DNA of 64,000 nt, from the NCBI GenBank assembly GCA_021234155.1, contig JAJEKV010000004.1, positions 14,664,716 to 14,728,715 of the forward strand. The letters run 5' to 3'. This DNA is from Isoetes taiwanensis (Eukaryota > Streptophyta > Lycopodiopsida > Isoetales > Isoetaceae). Each line of letters starts with the position of its first letter. The first letter of the stretch is position 1. The notes under the pieces were generated by a model. It ran no database searches, was not told the DNA's origin, and saw only the letters and a list, made by a program, of their open reading frames with translations. Below are positions 37,849-47,437 of this stretch, in pieces. The position numbers and the translations under genes were made by a program.

Positions 37849-37979
37849 ATCGATCTCATTCGATCAAAGATGTCCAACTTGGGTAAACTAATGGTGTAAG
37901 GGTGATGGGCTCATCAAATTAGGCAGAATCGACCCCTTATTTGGTCGATTTGGAGCTGTTTTGGTCAAGCTTGGGCGAG

Positions 37980-38045
37980 GTCTCACAGCTTGCGCCTCGC
38001 TTCAATCCTAACTTTTTGTTTTGCGACGAGTAGGAGCTGTGAGAC
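37980..38045. repeat. Hairpin B upstream of ORF2
   Basis: The outer arms GTCTCACAGCT/AGCTGTGAGAC are a perfect 11-bp inverted repeat, with the shared TTGCGCCTCG segment inside. Confidence 0.9.
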
Positions 38046-38192
38046 ATCATGTCTCTCGGCTCCCAAATGTCCTATTTCACTGAAATAAAAGCTAAAACTT
38101 ATTAATTTGCTCTAATTACTCAAGTTTATGTCATCAAGGTACACAAAATTGCTCTATATTACAAAATTTTTAATTATTTACAACAAAAGTTT

Positions 38193-39439
38193 CTAAGGGC
38201 GTTCTCCCTTAATGCGGGTCGCAAGACTCATGTCTTGTCGCATTAAGGTTACCCGCTTGGCGTGGATAGTGCAGGCTGTTGAATCTTCAAAATGTTGTAC
38301 TATCTTTGCCTCAGCCGCCTCTTGCATTGCCGTGGCCCTAAGTCCCCGTGACTCTAAAGTACATTACGTAGGCTGCATCACTTCACGCACCAACCGAGCG
38401 AAGGGGGCACGGGGGATTAGGAGACCGTAGCTGCGCTGGAAGTGTCTAATCTCCCTTAGCGCTCTTCTCTCCACCTCCTTTCTATCAGCTTTCTTCTTTG
38501 GTGGTGGCTTGGGAACCTTGGGCTTCGGTGGTGGCGGCTTTAAGGTTTGCTGCTTCGTTGGTCGCCCTCCCTCGATGACCCTAACCCTGTTTTCTTCATA
38601 ATATTGGTTGTAGGCCTCCCATTTCTTCATGTAGGCCTCGTGCTCTCTCATCTTCCTCTCGTAGATCTTCACCCTGTCGGTGACGTAGGCTTCCCGGGCA
38701 GGTCTTGGTTGCTTCTTTCTATCCCATGCCGGGTACTCGGGAGGATTCTGCACTTGGTCTGCTTTGGGGTTGCTTTCAGTCTTTGGCTGCTTTCGGTGCT
38801 TCTGTTAAATCGCCTGGGTGCTTGGAAGAGCTTCCACCTGCAAACATTAGGGTCCGAAGTCCTCCTCGGAAAAGTCGTCGGAGGGGTTTGGGGGTTCGTC
38901 GGGTTGCAGCTCCTTGATGATAATATTGGGGTTCGGGGCTCTTCCTTGGCGGGCGATCCTTCGTTCTCCTTATGCGACCCACGAACTTCCCTTTTTCTTT
39001 CTTCTTTTCTTCTGCGCCTTTTGTTCCTCTTCCTTCCTTTTCCTCTTCTTGTCTTCCCTTTCTTACGCGGCCAGATCGTACTTTGATGAACCTTCTAAAG
39101 ATGCGCTACCTCGGCTCCGGACACATCACTGCCCATCTGCTTTCGAGGGATTTCCGTGGTGCGTCTCAATGGTGCCTTGTTCCCTTCTTTGGATCTCCCG
39201 CTCTATTTCTTCATACACCTCCCTCGTCTCCTCGTCCATGGAGTTCGGTGATGTGGCCTCGTCCTGCTCTGCCTGTTGGTTGAAGCCCTCAATCAGATCG
39301 GACGTGTCTTGCTCCTCGTCCGAAGGCGAACGTCCCCCTCTTGCGAGCCTCTCACGAAGCATCATCCGAATTATCTCCGCCTCGCTGGCGGGTGGTGCCG
39401 CACAGGCGGCGCTTCCTTTGATCTGTTTGGTTACGCCAT
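38193..39439 (-). pseudogene. Histone H3-like ORF1 of the gypsy element, with frame breaks
   Basis: The ATG at 39439 opens M-A-(frame slip)-T-K-Q-I-K-G-S, echoing the H3 tail. A long linker follows, acidic at 39365-39126 (SDEEQDTSDLIEGF), then basic, then KWEAYNQYYEENRVRVI and a Pro/Lys-rich run. From 38462 to the TAG at 38193 the frame is a histone H3 fold over 89 positions without a gap: [41 protein letters not shown], then [18 protein letters not shown] and RIKGERP-stop. Residues matching H3 Cys110, His113, Arg116 and Asp123 at the H3-H3 interface are kept. By hand alignment about half the positions equal canonical H3. One TAA (38366-38364) falls where H3 has Lys79, and the linker has stops and shifts. 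Whole length is about 415 codons against 135 for H3. Loop 1 is not lengthened, so it is not CENH3-like. I know of no standard gypsy element with this protein. Confidence 0.88.
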
Positions 39440-39549
39440 GCTTTACGGATCGTCAATCGGATAAAAGCGCCAAGAGATCGCCTAAGTTGGGAAGAGCGGA
39501 TTTCTAGGGCTTGGACGAAAAAATGAGGGGGTTCTACATCTATTTATAG
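39439..39549 (-). promoter_or_regulatory. Putative internal promoter for ORF1 (TATA box and leader)
   Basis: CTATAAATAG on the minus strand at 39549-39540 lies about 105 bp before the ATG. The leader between the two is alignable with the leader at 61906-61797 of the second element, including CGATCCGT just before the ATG. Confidence 0.65.
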
Positions 39550-39650
39550 CTTGGGGAATTTTAGGTCAAAACTCAAGTTGCTCTGTTTAACATGCTAAGG
39601 CACCAATTTATCTAAAACTTATACTTATTTCAGACTTTTTCTACCCATTG

Positions 39651-39718
39651 GTCTCACAGCTTGCGCCTCGTTCCAATACTAATGTTTAGTTTTGCGACCC
39701 GGTAGCGAAATGGAGATC
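39651..39718. repeat. Hairpin C upstream of ORF1 (decayed 3' arm)
   Basis: The 5' arm GTCTCACAGCTTGCGCC is intact. The 3' arm keeps the GCGACCCGGTAGCGA part but has lost the outer complement. Confidence 0.75.
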
Positions 39719-39841
39719 CTCATACATTTCTAGGGTTTTTAGGTAATTAAAACATGCTATTCTAAATAATTCCTACCTTAGAATTAGCCTTACCACATTA
39801 TTTTTCTCAAATTCATCACGTTTTGGTGTTCTTGGCTCAAT

Positions 39842-39908
39842 GTCTCATAGCTTGCGCCTCGCTTCAAAACAAAAAGTTAGTTTTGCGACCAGGCGCGAGC
39901 TGTGAGAC
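39842..39908. repeat. Hairpin D upstream of ORF1
   Basis: The arms GTCTCATAGCTTGCGCCT and AGGCGCGAGCTGTGAGAC pair over 18 positions, with two differences that are both wobble-compatible. The inner loop is the exact reverse complement of the loop in hairpin A. Confidence 0.9.
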
Positions 39909-40094
39909 CACCTCACTTGGAAAATTTTGGCTCATTCTTTTTAATTCTTGTTGAATTCCAATTCACTTAATTGTTACTAGCTTAGCATAACTACAAAGGT
40001 GAGAAAAATTTTCCCACTTTTCGAGGCTTGAGGATCCTATCAAGTTAGTACTACTGGGAACATGGTCAGTGCTTTGCTCTTGGTCTCCAAGAAC

Positions 40095-40109
40095 ATTGCT
40101 CTGATACCA
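40095..40109 (-). promoter_or_regulatory. Primer-binding site, initiator tRNA-Met
   Basis: The coding strand reads TGGTATCAGAGCAAT one base after the 5' LTR. TGGTATCAGAGC is complementary to the 3' end of plant initiator methionine tRNA. Confidence 0.95.
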
Positions 40110-40110
40110 C

Positions 40111-41680
40111 TGTGACGTCCCCTACTCGTATACGGGGCACTCTCCGTATACAAACAGGAGTTCTTCCCCCACACCAGCTCCATGCTGATACAGGGCCCTC
40201 CACATATCACTGCACCCGTAACGAGTCCCAGTGGGAAGAGTGAAGGTGTCATTCTACCCTGTCTCCCTCAGGGCCTACCTAGCTGCGGAAGCGTAAACAT
40301 ACATGTCAGTAGTACATACATCAACATCATATGACCATCACGAAGGATGGTCCTCCACATATCTGCATAGACAAAGATCAGCACATCACATAGGGAATCC
40401 TACCCAAGGCTCAGACTCAAGGGGATGACTGACGGCTTGGGTCTCCAGAGTTCATTGCAGACAGAGTTCATGGCAATGGATTGGGCTGGCATAAGAACAT
40501 GGCATAGGGTTGTCCACTCCATCCGCCCCTCCCGTGCACACTTTGCGTGTAGTAGGTGAAAAGTGTTGGGACTGGACCGTAGGCCGCACGGGATGCATAG
40601 CCAAGGGGGCTATATCCCGGGTTGCATCTCCCCGTTCCGATGGGGCAGGTGGGGATCTCTCCCTCCGCAGATCTACATGCTGACTCAAGGTGACTAGAGG
40701 GCCACTTGCCGTATTCGACTTGAACTCAATGGAAGGTCATATTCACCACCTCACGAAGTGTGAGCCCATGCCTTGCCCCGCCGCAGTGGCAAGCCATTAG
40801 ACCTAGTCACAATGATCCCCGCAACTAACACACCATAGGGATCGCTCAAGAGTCGAAACACGAGCCTCCTTATAAGCCCGGCCGCCCCCTCCACCTACAA
40901 CCGTGTGGGGCTCTTGTGCCTGTGTCAGCAACTACAAGATTGTGCTAGAGAGGCTACTCTAGGAGCATCAACTACAAAGCTTTAGGTCTCTACCCCCTTC
41001 TCAATACAAGGAGTTCACAGAGAGATACATCATCCAAATACATCATAAGAACTAAAGAACTAGATCTAATCATAGAGTTAGGTTCTTTAGTTAGTGTCCG
41101 AGATCTAAGATCTAGATAGCTACTATGGGCAATTTAATAGTCTAAACCTACTGATTCTATGACTAGAAGACGGTTTAAGCTATTAAATTGACCAAATACC
41201 CCATCCTTGAGTGGCTCCTCCCCGACTGAAGTTCAACCATCCTGGCGGTGAGCCGAAATAAGGGGAACCCGATGGTGCAATTAAGCCATGGCGTCGGGAG
41301 GCGGTTTTGGCTCTGGGGCAGCCAAAACCGAGCTCTAAAACCCTAAGGACGAAAAAACTAGCAAGCTAGGGTTTTCCTACCCTAAATAGACATGGGGTTT
41401 AGGCTAGGGTTTCCAATTACCCAATTTGGCATGTGGGATAATTGGAAAGGCCCCACTTGCCTTTAATGGCTAGGTGGCAAAATATGCCAACATGGAAAGG
41501 TGTGCCCTCATTAATGTGCACATGTGCACATTAATAATATATGAACACTCCTAGCAAGTTGCCCCCTAGGGCTACTTACCTGGCTATCCGTTGGCGTACA
41601 CGTCGGTCGGAGTGGCGTGTATGCGTGACGGGGCAGTACAGTATACGTCCTGGGACCGTATACTGTGCTGGAACGTCACA
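40111..41680 (-). repeat. 5' LTR of the gypsy element
   Basis: It has the same termini as the left LTR (TGTGACGT/ACGTCACA) and is 1570 bp long. The 26-bp palindrome recurs at 41510-41535. It carries the main promoter of the element. Confidence 0.95.
41510..41535. repeat. 26-bp perfect palindrome in the LTR, copy 2
   Basis: Identical to 29885-29910 in the other LTR. Confidence 0.9.
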
Positions 41681-41685
41681 GAGCT
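41681..41685. repeat. Target-site duplication GAGCT, right
   Basis: It matches 28476-28480. Past it the interrupted helicase sequence resumes (CTCTAGCTCTTGTGCCCTG). Confidence 0.95.
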
Positions 41686-42560
41686 CTAGCTCTTGTGCCC
41701 TGTCATAGTGTACGCCAGCATGAGCGGGAATGTTCTCTTGAAGATGGTCTTGGGCCCCTGGTGCCTGTACTCGACCAGCATTCACTTGACTTGCATGTGG
41801 TGGAGGGAGTCGCTGATATGGACCGTGATGCCTTTCACGTCTCCTGTTTGCTCGTCGGTCTCTATGTATGTGACTGTTCCTGTCGTTCCATTGACTATTT
41901 CTCCCAATATGTCCATGTTGGTAACAATCTGCATTCCACGGCGCCATAAGATATCTGGTGGAATGTCGGGCCATCGGTCCAGCTGCTCATCTCGTCTTCT
42001 ACTGTTGCATTGGTATATACTCGTAGCTCGTGGACACGGTCGCTGGGGAACATCTTGATCATAGCCATCGCGTTGTAATGTCGGGCGTCCTCGTGTTGGG
42101 TGCACAGCACCGTGGTGTTACGGTCGATCTTGCCGAGCACTTCCTCTTTATCGATGATGTGGGGTCCTAGCATTCGAGTGAGCTCGCTCTGTGTCGGCAA
42201 GCAGTAGGGCAGGCTTAAGCAAGGGTTAGTGATAGACTATCTTTGAAGGAGAGGGGATTTTGAAACTTGAAGGTACAACAGTTTGTAGTGCTCACATTCT
42301 AAGACTCCAAGACATTCCCCTATACGTTTTTAGAAAATTGAAATTGATAACTACCAAACAATTTTGCAACATAATAAGGTGCTTATGTACGACAGGTTTG
42401 TCTGATGTAATCTCTTTTGGGATTTGTGGTGGTCGTGCTTGTGTAGTTATCAAGAGCTTCACAAGCACTTGATACCTACCAATGGTACAACAAAATAAGG
42501 TGCTTGCCCATTAGGGATTGGCTGGTGTAATCTGTTTTGGTTGTACTGGACGTGTTTGTG
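41681..42560 (-). mobile_element. PIF1/Helitron helicase fragment, proximal half
   Basis: The minus strand carries TQSELTRMLGPHIIDKEEVL, a block with DRVHELRVYTNATVEDEMSS, then VTNMDILGEIVNGTTGTVTY and QVKRTLVEY, before the gypsy insertion splits it inside the ALAYAMTGYKSQ region. It joins to 28480-28118. The segment with VHELRVYTNAT is missing from the inverted copy at 21400. The 5' flank (42240-42560) is shared with 20960-21290 in inverse order. Confidence 0.75.
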
Positions 42561-43346
42561 TGATTATGTAGCACCCATGGTGTCGTCGTGTGGAGAGGTG
42601 GAAGGACACATCCATATGTTGTTTTGTACTTTGAATATAATATTGACGCGTCATTACTATTTTGGTTTGGAAGATGAGTAATAGGACGGTCTGGAAAACA
42701 TACCCTAAGTCATTGTAGGTTGGAGGGGTGACTTATGTCTAGACATGGAAGATGGTTAGGCTCACAGGCCTAGGCTTGTGGGGTGGGAAGCTATATCTAA
42801 AGAAACGCAGCTGGCCAACGTTTTTTTAATAGGACGGTGTTGCTAAGGTGCAACAATTGGGGACCAGGTATCTCTACAAAAACATGGATACAGATTAGCA
42901 GATCCATAAAATGTTCTTGAGAGATAAGCTTGGCAAAAAAAGTCAAATTCCATATGCCATCATGCTGGCTTTGTGGGGAGGGGGGGGGATCCGCTGGAAG
43001 TGGAAGCAACTTCCAGGCGGTCAATTTTTGAAGTGGTTATCATGTAATAATTGTTTGATGGAAACTCATCTAATAATTCTGCAAGCTCTAGCCTATGAGA
43101 AGCAGTGGCAGTAGGTTATAAGTCATACAAGCATTCATGAGAAGCAGTGGCAGTGAAATGCAAGTTAAGAGCATCAAAAGTGAAAAGGGGCGCTGCCTGC
43201 GTTTGAGGCGCTCAGAATCAAATTTTAAGGCTGTATTCCGCACTCAGTGCCCATATATCTTTCCGCCGTATAAAATACGCGTGAAAAGTAATACGCGTGG
43301 AAACCTAGTTAGGTTTCAATGGTGCAGAGATAATTTTTAATACGCC
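42561..43346. other. Intergenic, nothing recognised
   Basis: Sequence between the helicase fragment and the copia LTR, with no supported feature. Confidence 0.45.
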
Positions 43347-43665
43347 TGTGGGATATATTTGTAGATAATTGAAGAGGCCTGATTTGGAAAGCTGATTCAC
43401 CCCTGAACCGCCGGATCTACCAAGAACAGTTATAAATATGATTAATTATGACTGAGGATGTACATCTTGAAGTAGCAGTGATAATTTGGTCTAGCATATC
43501 ATAATGTTCGAGAAAGTATTAAAGATTGTTGAAAATATGATTGCTGTGGCATAAGGGATTAGTGACTATATTTTGGCTCCTTTATTATTTTTGCTAAGAC
43601 AAGTTGTTGATGATTAATCTTGCTAGATATTTAATTCAAGAATATAGCTTTCTCAAAAACTAACA
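43347..43665 (+). repeat. Probable 5' LTR of the copia element
   Basis: It starts TGTGGGATATATTTG and ends ACTAACA directly before the primer site. The right edge is firm. The left edge is inferred from the TG start, because no second LTR exists in the window to compare. Confidence 0.5.
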
Positions 43666-43666
43666 T

Positions 43667-43678
43667 TGGTATCAGAGC
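43667..43678 (+). promoter_or_regulatory. Primer-binding site of the copia element
   Basis: TGGTATCAGAGC, complementary to initiator tRNA-Met, two bases after the LTR end. Confidence 0.92.
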
Positions 43679-43692
43679 TCAGGTGATTCAAG

Positions 43693-44878
43693 ATGTCAAC
43701 TAGATTTGGTGCCAATTTGCTGGCAACTATTGAAATATTTAAAGGTGATACAGGTTTTCAAATTTGGAAGGAAGGAATCAAGTCAGTTTTGGAGTTTGAA
43801 AACCTTTGGGGTTTAATTGATGGCAGTACATTTGCCATGGCCACCTCAGCATCTCCTACAGAATTTGCAAATGTAAGTACTAATCCAGGAGGTGGTCCAA
43901 CAACGAGTGCAAGTGCAAGCTCAGGTGGTGTTTCAACTGCAGCTGGTGGAAGCAGAAGCAGTCCTACTGTTCAGACAGATGCCACAAAAATAATGGAGGC
44001 CCAAGCCATTATCATAAGCAAGGTTGGACCTGCTTTGAAGTTAAAACTAAGAGGTAAGCAACCAAAAGAGATGTGGGAATATTTGATTAAGCACTTTGAA
44101 ATTAAAAGTTCTTCTCAAATAGATGTTTTAGAAAAGCAACTCAGAAGACTTAAATTGTTTGAGAAAGTTAATATTAATGAGTTTATGGAAAAATTTGAGT
44201 CCATAGTTGCAGACTTGGAAGGTGCAGGTTCTATTCTGAATGATCAAAATCAAATCTTGAACTTGGCCAAGTCAGTTTCTCATAACACTCATTTAGCTAC
44301 ATTAATTAGAAATGTGGCTACTAGTAAGGAGCATGCTGTAAAGATGATCCAAACTGAATTTGAACAAACTCGAAGGGGATTTGATGATGAAGAACAGTCT
44401 CCAGAAGTGTAGTGGAAAAATCAAAAGAGGTGGAAGTACCTCAAAAATGAGTAAGGATAAAATAGGGCCATGCTTTAAATGCAATCAGTATGGCCATCTG
44501 AAAGCCAACTGTACATTTGAAGGCAAAGTGTTCAGATGCTTTAACTGTGATGGTAAAGGACAGCTAGCTTCAGAGTGTCCAAGTCCCAAATCTTCATCTG
44601 GAAGAGGCAGAGGTCGTGCCAGAGGTGGAGGCAGGGGGAGAGGAAGGAGTCAGTCAAGCTTGAATTTGATCAAAGAAGATGAAACTGAAGAAGCAAGCAG
44701 TGGAGATGAGATATTTGAGGTAAAATGTAATCATATCTCGAATAAAGTTCTTGCTTCAAAATCTATGCATGACAATTTTTGTGTGATAGATTCAGGAGCA
44801 GAAAAAAAGTGTAGTTTTCAAGCCAAGTCTGCTACAAGATTGTGTGAAGAAAGATGGGCTTGTACAGCTAGGAGATAG
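43693..44878 (+). pseudogene. Copia gag and protease region, frameshifted
   Basis: The first frame (43693-44412) starts MSTRFGANLLATIEIFKGD and has the copia Gag feature WEYLIKHFEI followed by LEKQLRRLKLFEKVNINEFM. It ends at a TAG, and the sense continues in another frame with a zinc knuckle CFKCNQYGHLKANC (good C-x2-C-x4-H-x4-C), then CFNCDGKGQLASEC in which the His is Gln. An Arg/Gly-rich run and the protease active site VIDSGAEKK follow. Gag packages RNA and protease matures the polyprotein. Confidence 0.85.
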
Positions 44879-46661
44879 TGGAGTTCAGCAAGTTAAGGAT
44901 GCTGGTGTTCTAGAACTTTTTGATTTGAATGGGAAACCTGTAAAACTCAGAGATGTATTGTGTGTGCCTGGTTTAGTGAGAAATCTAATTTCAGTAAGCC
45001 AACTTGTTGATCTTGGATACAAAGTTGTATTTGAGAAACTGGAATGTACGATATTTCAAGATAATGAAATTAAGTTTATTGGCAGACGTGTTGATAATTT
45101 GTTTGGATTTCATTACAAACATATTCCATGTCTTAACTCCATTGAATGTGCATCCAAACAAATCTAGCACAACAGATTTGGGCATACAAATTTCAAGAAT
45201 CTTGATATATTAGAAAGGAAGGGCTTGATCACCATGTCTGCAAATAAAGAAGAGAACATTTGTGCTGGATGTATGCTTGGGAAGCAAGCTAGACAAGCCT
45301 TTAAGAAGTCAGCTCACATGTCAAAAAGAATATTGGAGTTAGTTCGCACAGATTTGTGTGGACCTGTAAATGTAACCAGTATATCTGGATACAAGTATTT
45401 TATGACATTTATAGATGATTTCAGTAGAAGAACTAACTGTTATCTATTGAAATCAAAAGATCAAGCTCTAGATGATCTTAAAATCTTTGTGGCTGAAGTA
45501 GAGCTAAAAGCAGGAGCTAAGATCAAACGTATTAGATCTGACAGGGGTGGTGAATATCTGTCAGATGAATTTAAATGGTTTTGTGCTTCCAAAGGTATTA
45601 AAAAGCAGCTTACTTGTAGATATTCTCCACAGCAGAATGGAGTAGCTGAAAGGAAAAATAGAACATTACTAAATGTTGTAAGATCTATGTTGAAATACTC
45701 AGGACTGCCAAATTTTTTGTGGGATGAGGCATTGAAAACAGCTGTGTTGATCCAAAACAGGTTACCTTCTGTGAGCATCAATGGAGCCATACCTGAAATG
45801 CTATGGTCTGGTAAAGCTCCATCTTTTGATAAATTTAAAACTTATGGATGTTTGGCCTTTGCACAGGTTCCAGAAGAAATAAGGAAAAAGATTGATGATC
45901 GATCCTATATCTGCTATCTGGTAGGTTATGATGCAAATTCTAAAGGATATAGGTTGTATAATCTAGCTCAGAGAAAAGTCACTGTTAGTAGAGATGTGGT
46001 ATTCTCTGAAAACCAGTTCTATAAAACCATTCCAAAGGTAAACACTTCAAATGACATGGAGATTATACATGATCAAGCAAGGGCTGGTAGTTTATATGAA
46101 GAACCACTGAAACATGCAGAAAAATCCAGTGAAAAAAGTCACACTAATATTGCAGACTATAGTGATAATGAAAGTGAGGCAGATCTTAGTTATACACCTC
46201 AACAGGAATCTGCAAATGTAACTGAGCCAGCTCAAGAAAGACCTTCAGAAGAACCTTTAGAAGAAGTTCAGCATGCTCATGAACAAATATTAGAAAAACC
46301 CAGAAGAAAAAAAAGAACAGAAGCTCGGATATTGAAGGATGAAAATAAAGATACTACATTGTTTGGAAGAGATGCTCATGGCAGAAGTAAAAGATTATTG
46401 CCAATTGAGAGGGAAATAAATACAGTGTTTGATATTCTAATTCCAGAAAGTGAAGAGGCTCCAAGAACCTACATTGAGGCCATAAGTGGCAAGCATAAAG
46501 ATAATTGGGAAATTGCTATGGAAGATGAAATGAACTCATCTCATAGAACTAATACCTATACTCTAGTGGACAGACCTGAAAATAAGAACATTATAGGAAG
46601 CAAATGGATATACAGAATTAAGCCTGGAGCTGATGGGAAATCCAGAAAATACAAGGCTTAG
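44844..46661 (+). pseudogene. Copia GAG-pre-integrase and integrase
   Basis: The frame at 44844-45167 has LRDVLCVPGLVRNLISVSQL, the usual stretch before integrase. After a stop the frame from 45225 (478 codons) has the zinc-domain cysteines CAGCMLGKQ, then the catalytic core with Asp in VRTDLCGPV and IDDFSRR, Asp in RSDRGGEY, and Glu in NGVAERKNRTLL. Its end enters the RT (NIIGSKWIYRIKPGADGK). A frameshift at about 46655 separates it from the following RT block. Confidence 0.9.
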
Positions 46662-47437
46662 GCTTGTTGCTCAAGGGTTTACTCAAAAACAAGGTCAAGA
46701 TTTTGATTAAACATTTTCTCCATTGGTGAAAATTAATAGTCTTAGAATTCTGTTATCAATTGCAAACTCTGAAGACTTAGAAATTCATCACATGGATGTA
46801 AGCACAGCATTTTTGAATGCTAAGTTAGAAGAAGAAATTTATTTAAAACCAGCTCCAGGATTTGATGAAAATACAGATAAAGTTTGGAGGCTAAATCGAG
46901 CTGTGTATGGTTTAAAACAAGCTCCTAGGGAATGGTACAAATGCATGGATGGATATCTGCTTGAACAAGGGTTTGAGAAGTTTATATGTGATGGTAATCT
47001 CTACAGATTCAGAAGTAAAAATGAATGGTATATAATTGCTTTGTATGTAGATGATAATATTATGGTGGCAAAAGGCAAAAACATTTTGTTACACTGTAAG
47101 AATATTTTGAGCAAACGCTTTCAAATGACTGATTTGGGAGAATTAAAAAGATTTCTTGGGATTGAAGTCTACAAGGACAAAACAAATAAGACTTTGCTTC
47201 TATCTCAGGAAACACATATTGCTAATATGTTGAAAACCTTCAAAATGGAGAATTGCAATGTAGCAGATACTCCACTAGTACCTGGACACAGAATTTCAGA
47301 AGATATGTGTCCAAAATCAGCTCAAGAGGTAAAGCAAATGGAAAAAACACCATATAGGTCCTTAATTGGTTGTCTTGCATATGTGGCTAATTGTACAAGG
47401 CCAGATATATCATTTGTTGTAAATTTGTTGAGCAGGT
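46660..47437 (+). pseudogene. Copia reverse transcriptase, truncated
   Basis: The frame contains HHMDVSTAFLNAKLEEEIYL, WRLNRAVYGLKQAPREWYK and the catalytic ALYVDDNIMVAKG. It then runs through the thumb (LGELKRFLGIEV) to RPDISFVVNLLSRY, where copia similarity stops and LINE sequence begins. RNase H is missing. Confidence 0.92.

Larger units (their letters stand above)
28481..41680 (-). mobile_element. Chromodomain Ty3/gypsy retrotransposon with extra histone H3-like ORF
   Basis: This is a complete 13.2-kb element in minus orientation. Order from its 5' end: LTR (41680-40111), tRNA-iMet primer site, hairpin pair, TATA box, histone H3-like ORF1 (39439-38193), second hairpin pair, second TATA box, unidentified ORF2 (37467 to about 35960), gag (about 35770-34400), protease, reverse transcriptase, RNase H, integrase with chromodomain (ending 30918), a noncoding stretch, polypurine tract, LTR (30054-28481). 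PR-RT-RH-IN order plus the terminal chromodomain makes it a chromovirus-type Ty3/gypsy element. It is flanked by a perfect GAGCT duplication and its LTRs share a 425-bp identical block, so insertion looks recent. Several frames are broken. The two extra ORFs between leader and gag are not part of the usual plan. Confidence 0.93.
43347..47437 (+). mobile_element. Ty1/copia retrotransposon, 3'-truncated
   Basis: LTR, primer site, gag, protease, integrase and most of reverse transcriptase are in the copia order (integrase before RT). The element stops inside the RT-RNase H region after SFVVNLLSRY and is followed directly by LINE sequence. RNase H and the 3' LTR are absent from the window, so it cannot be autonomous. 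Confidence 0.9.

Noticed and set aside
38193-38462. Histone fold could be a centromeric CENH3
   Set aside because: Loop 1 is not lengthened and lacks the CENH3-specific Trp. The alignment to canonical H3 is gap-free.
38193-39439. A host histone H3 gene accidentally lying inside the element
   Set aside because: The ORF1 start, leader, TATA box and linker recur in a second copy of the family, so it belongs to the element. A full-family search would settle it.
42800-43024. 75-codon minus-strand frame with Pro-rich start
   Set aside because: No conserved motif and no splice context.
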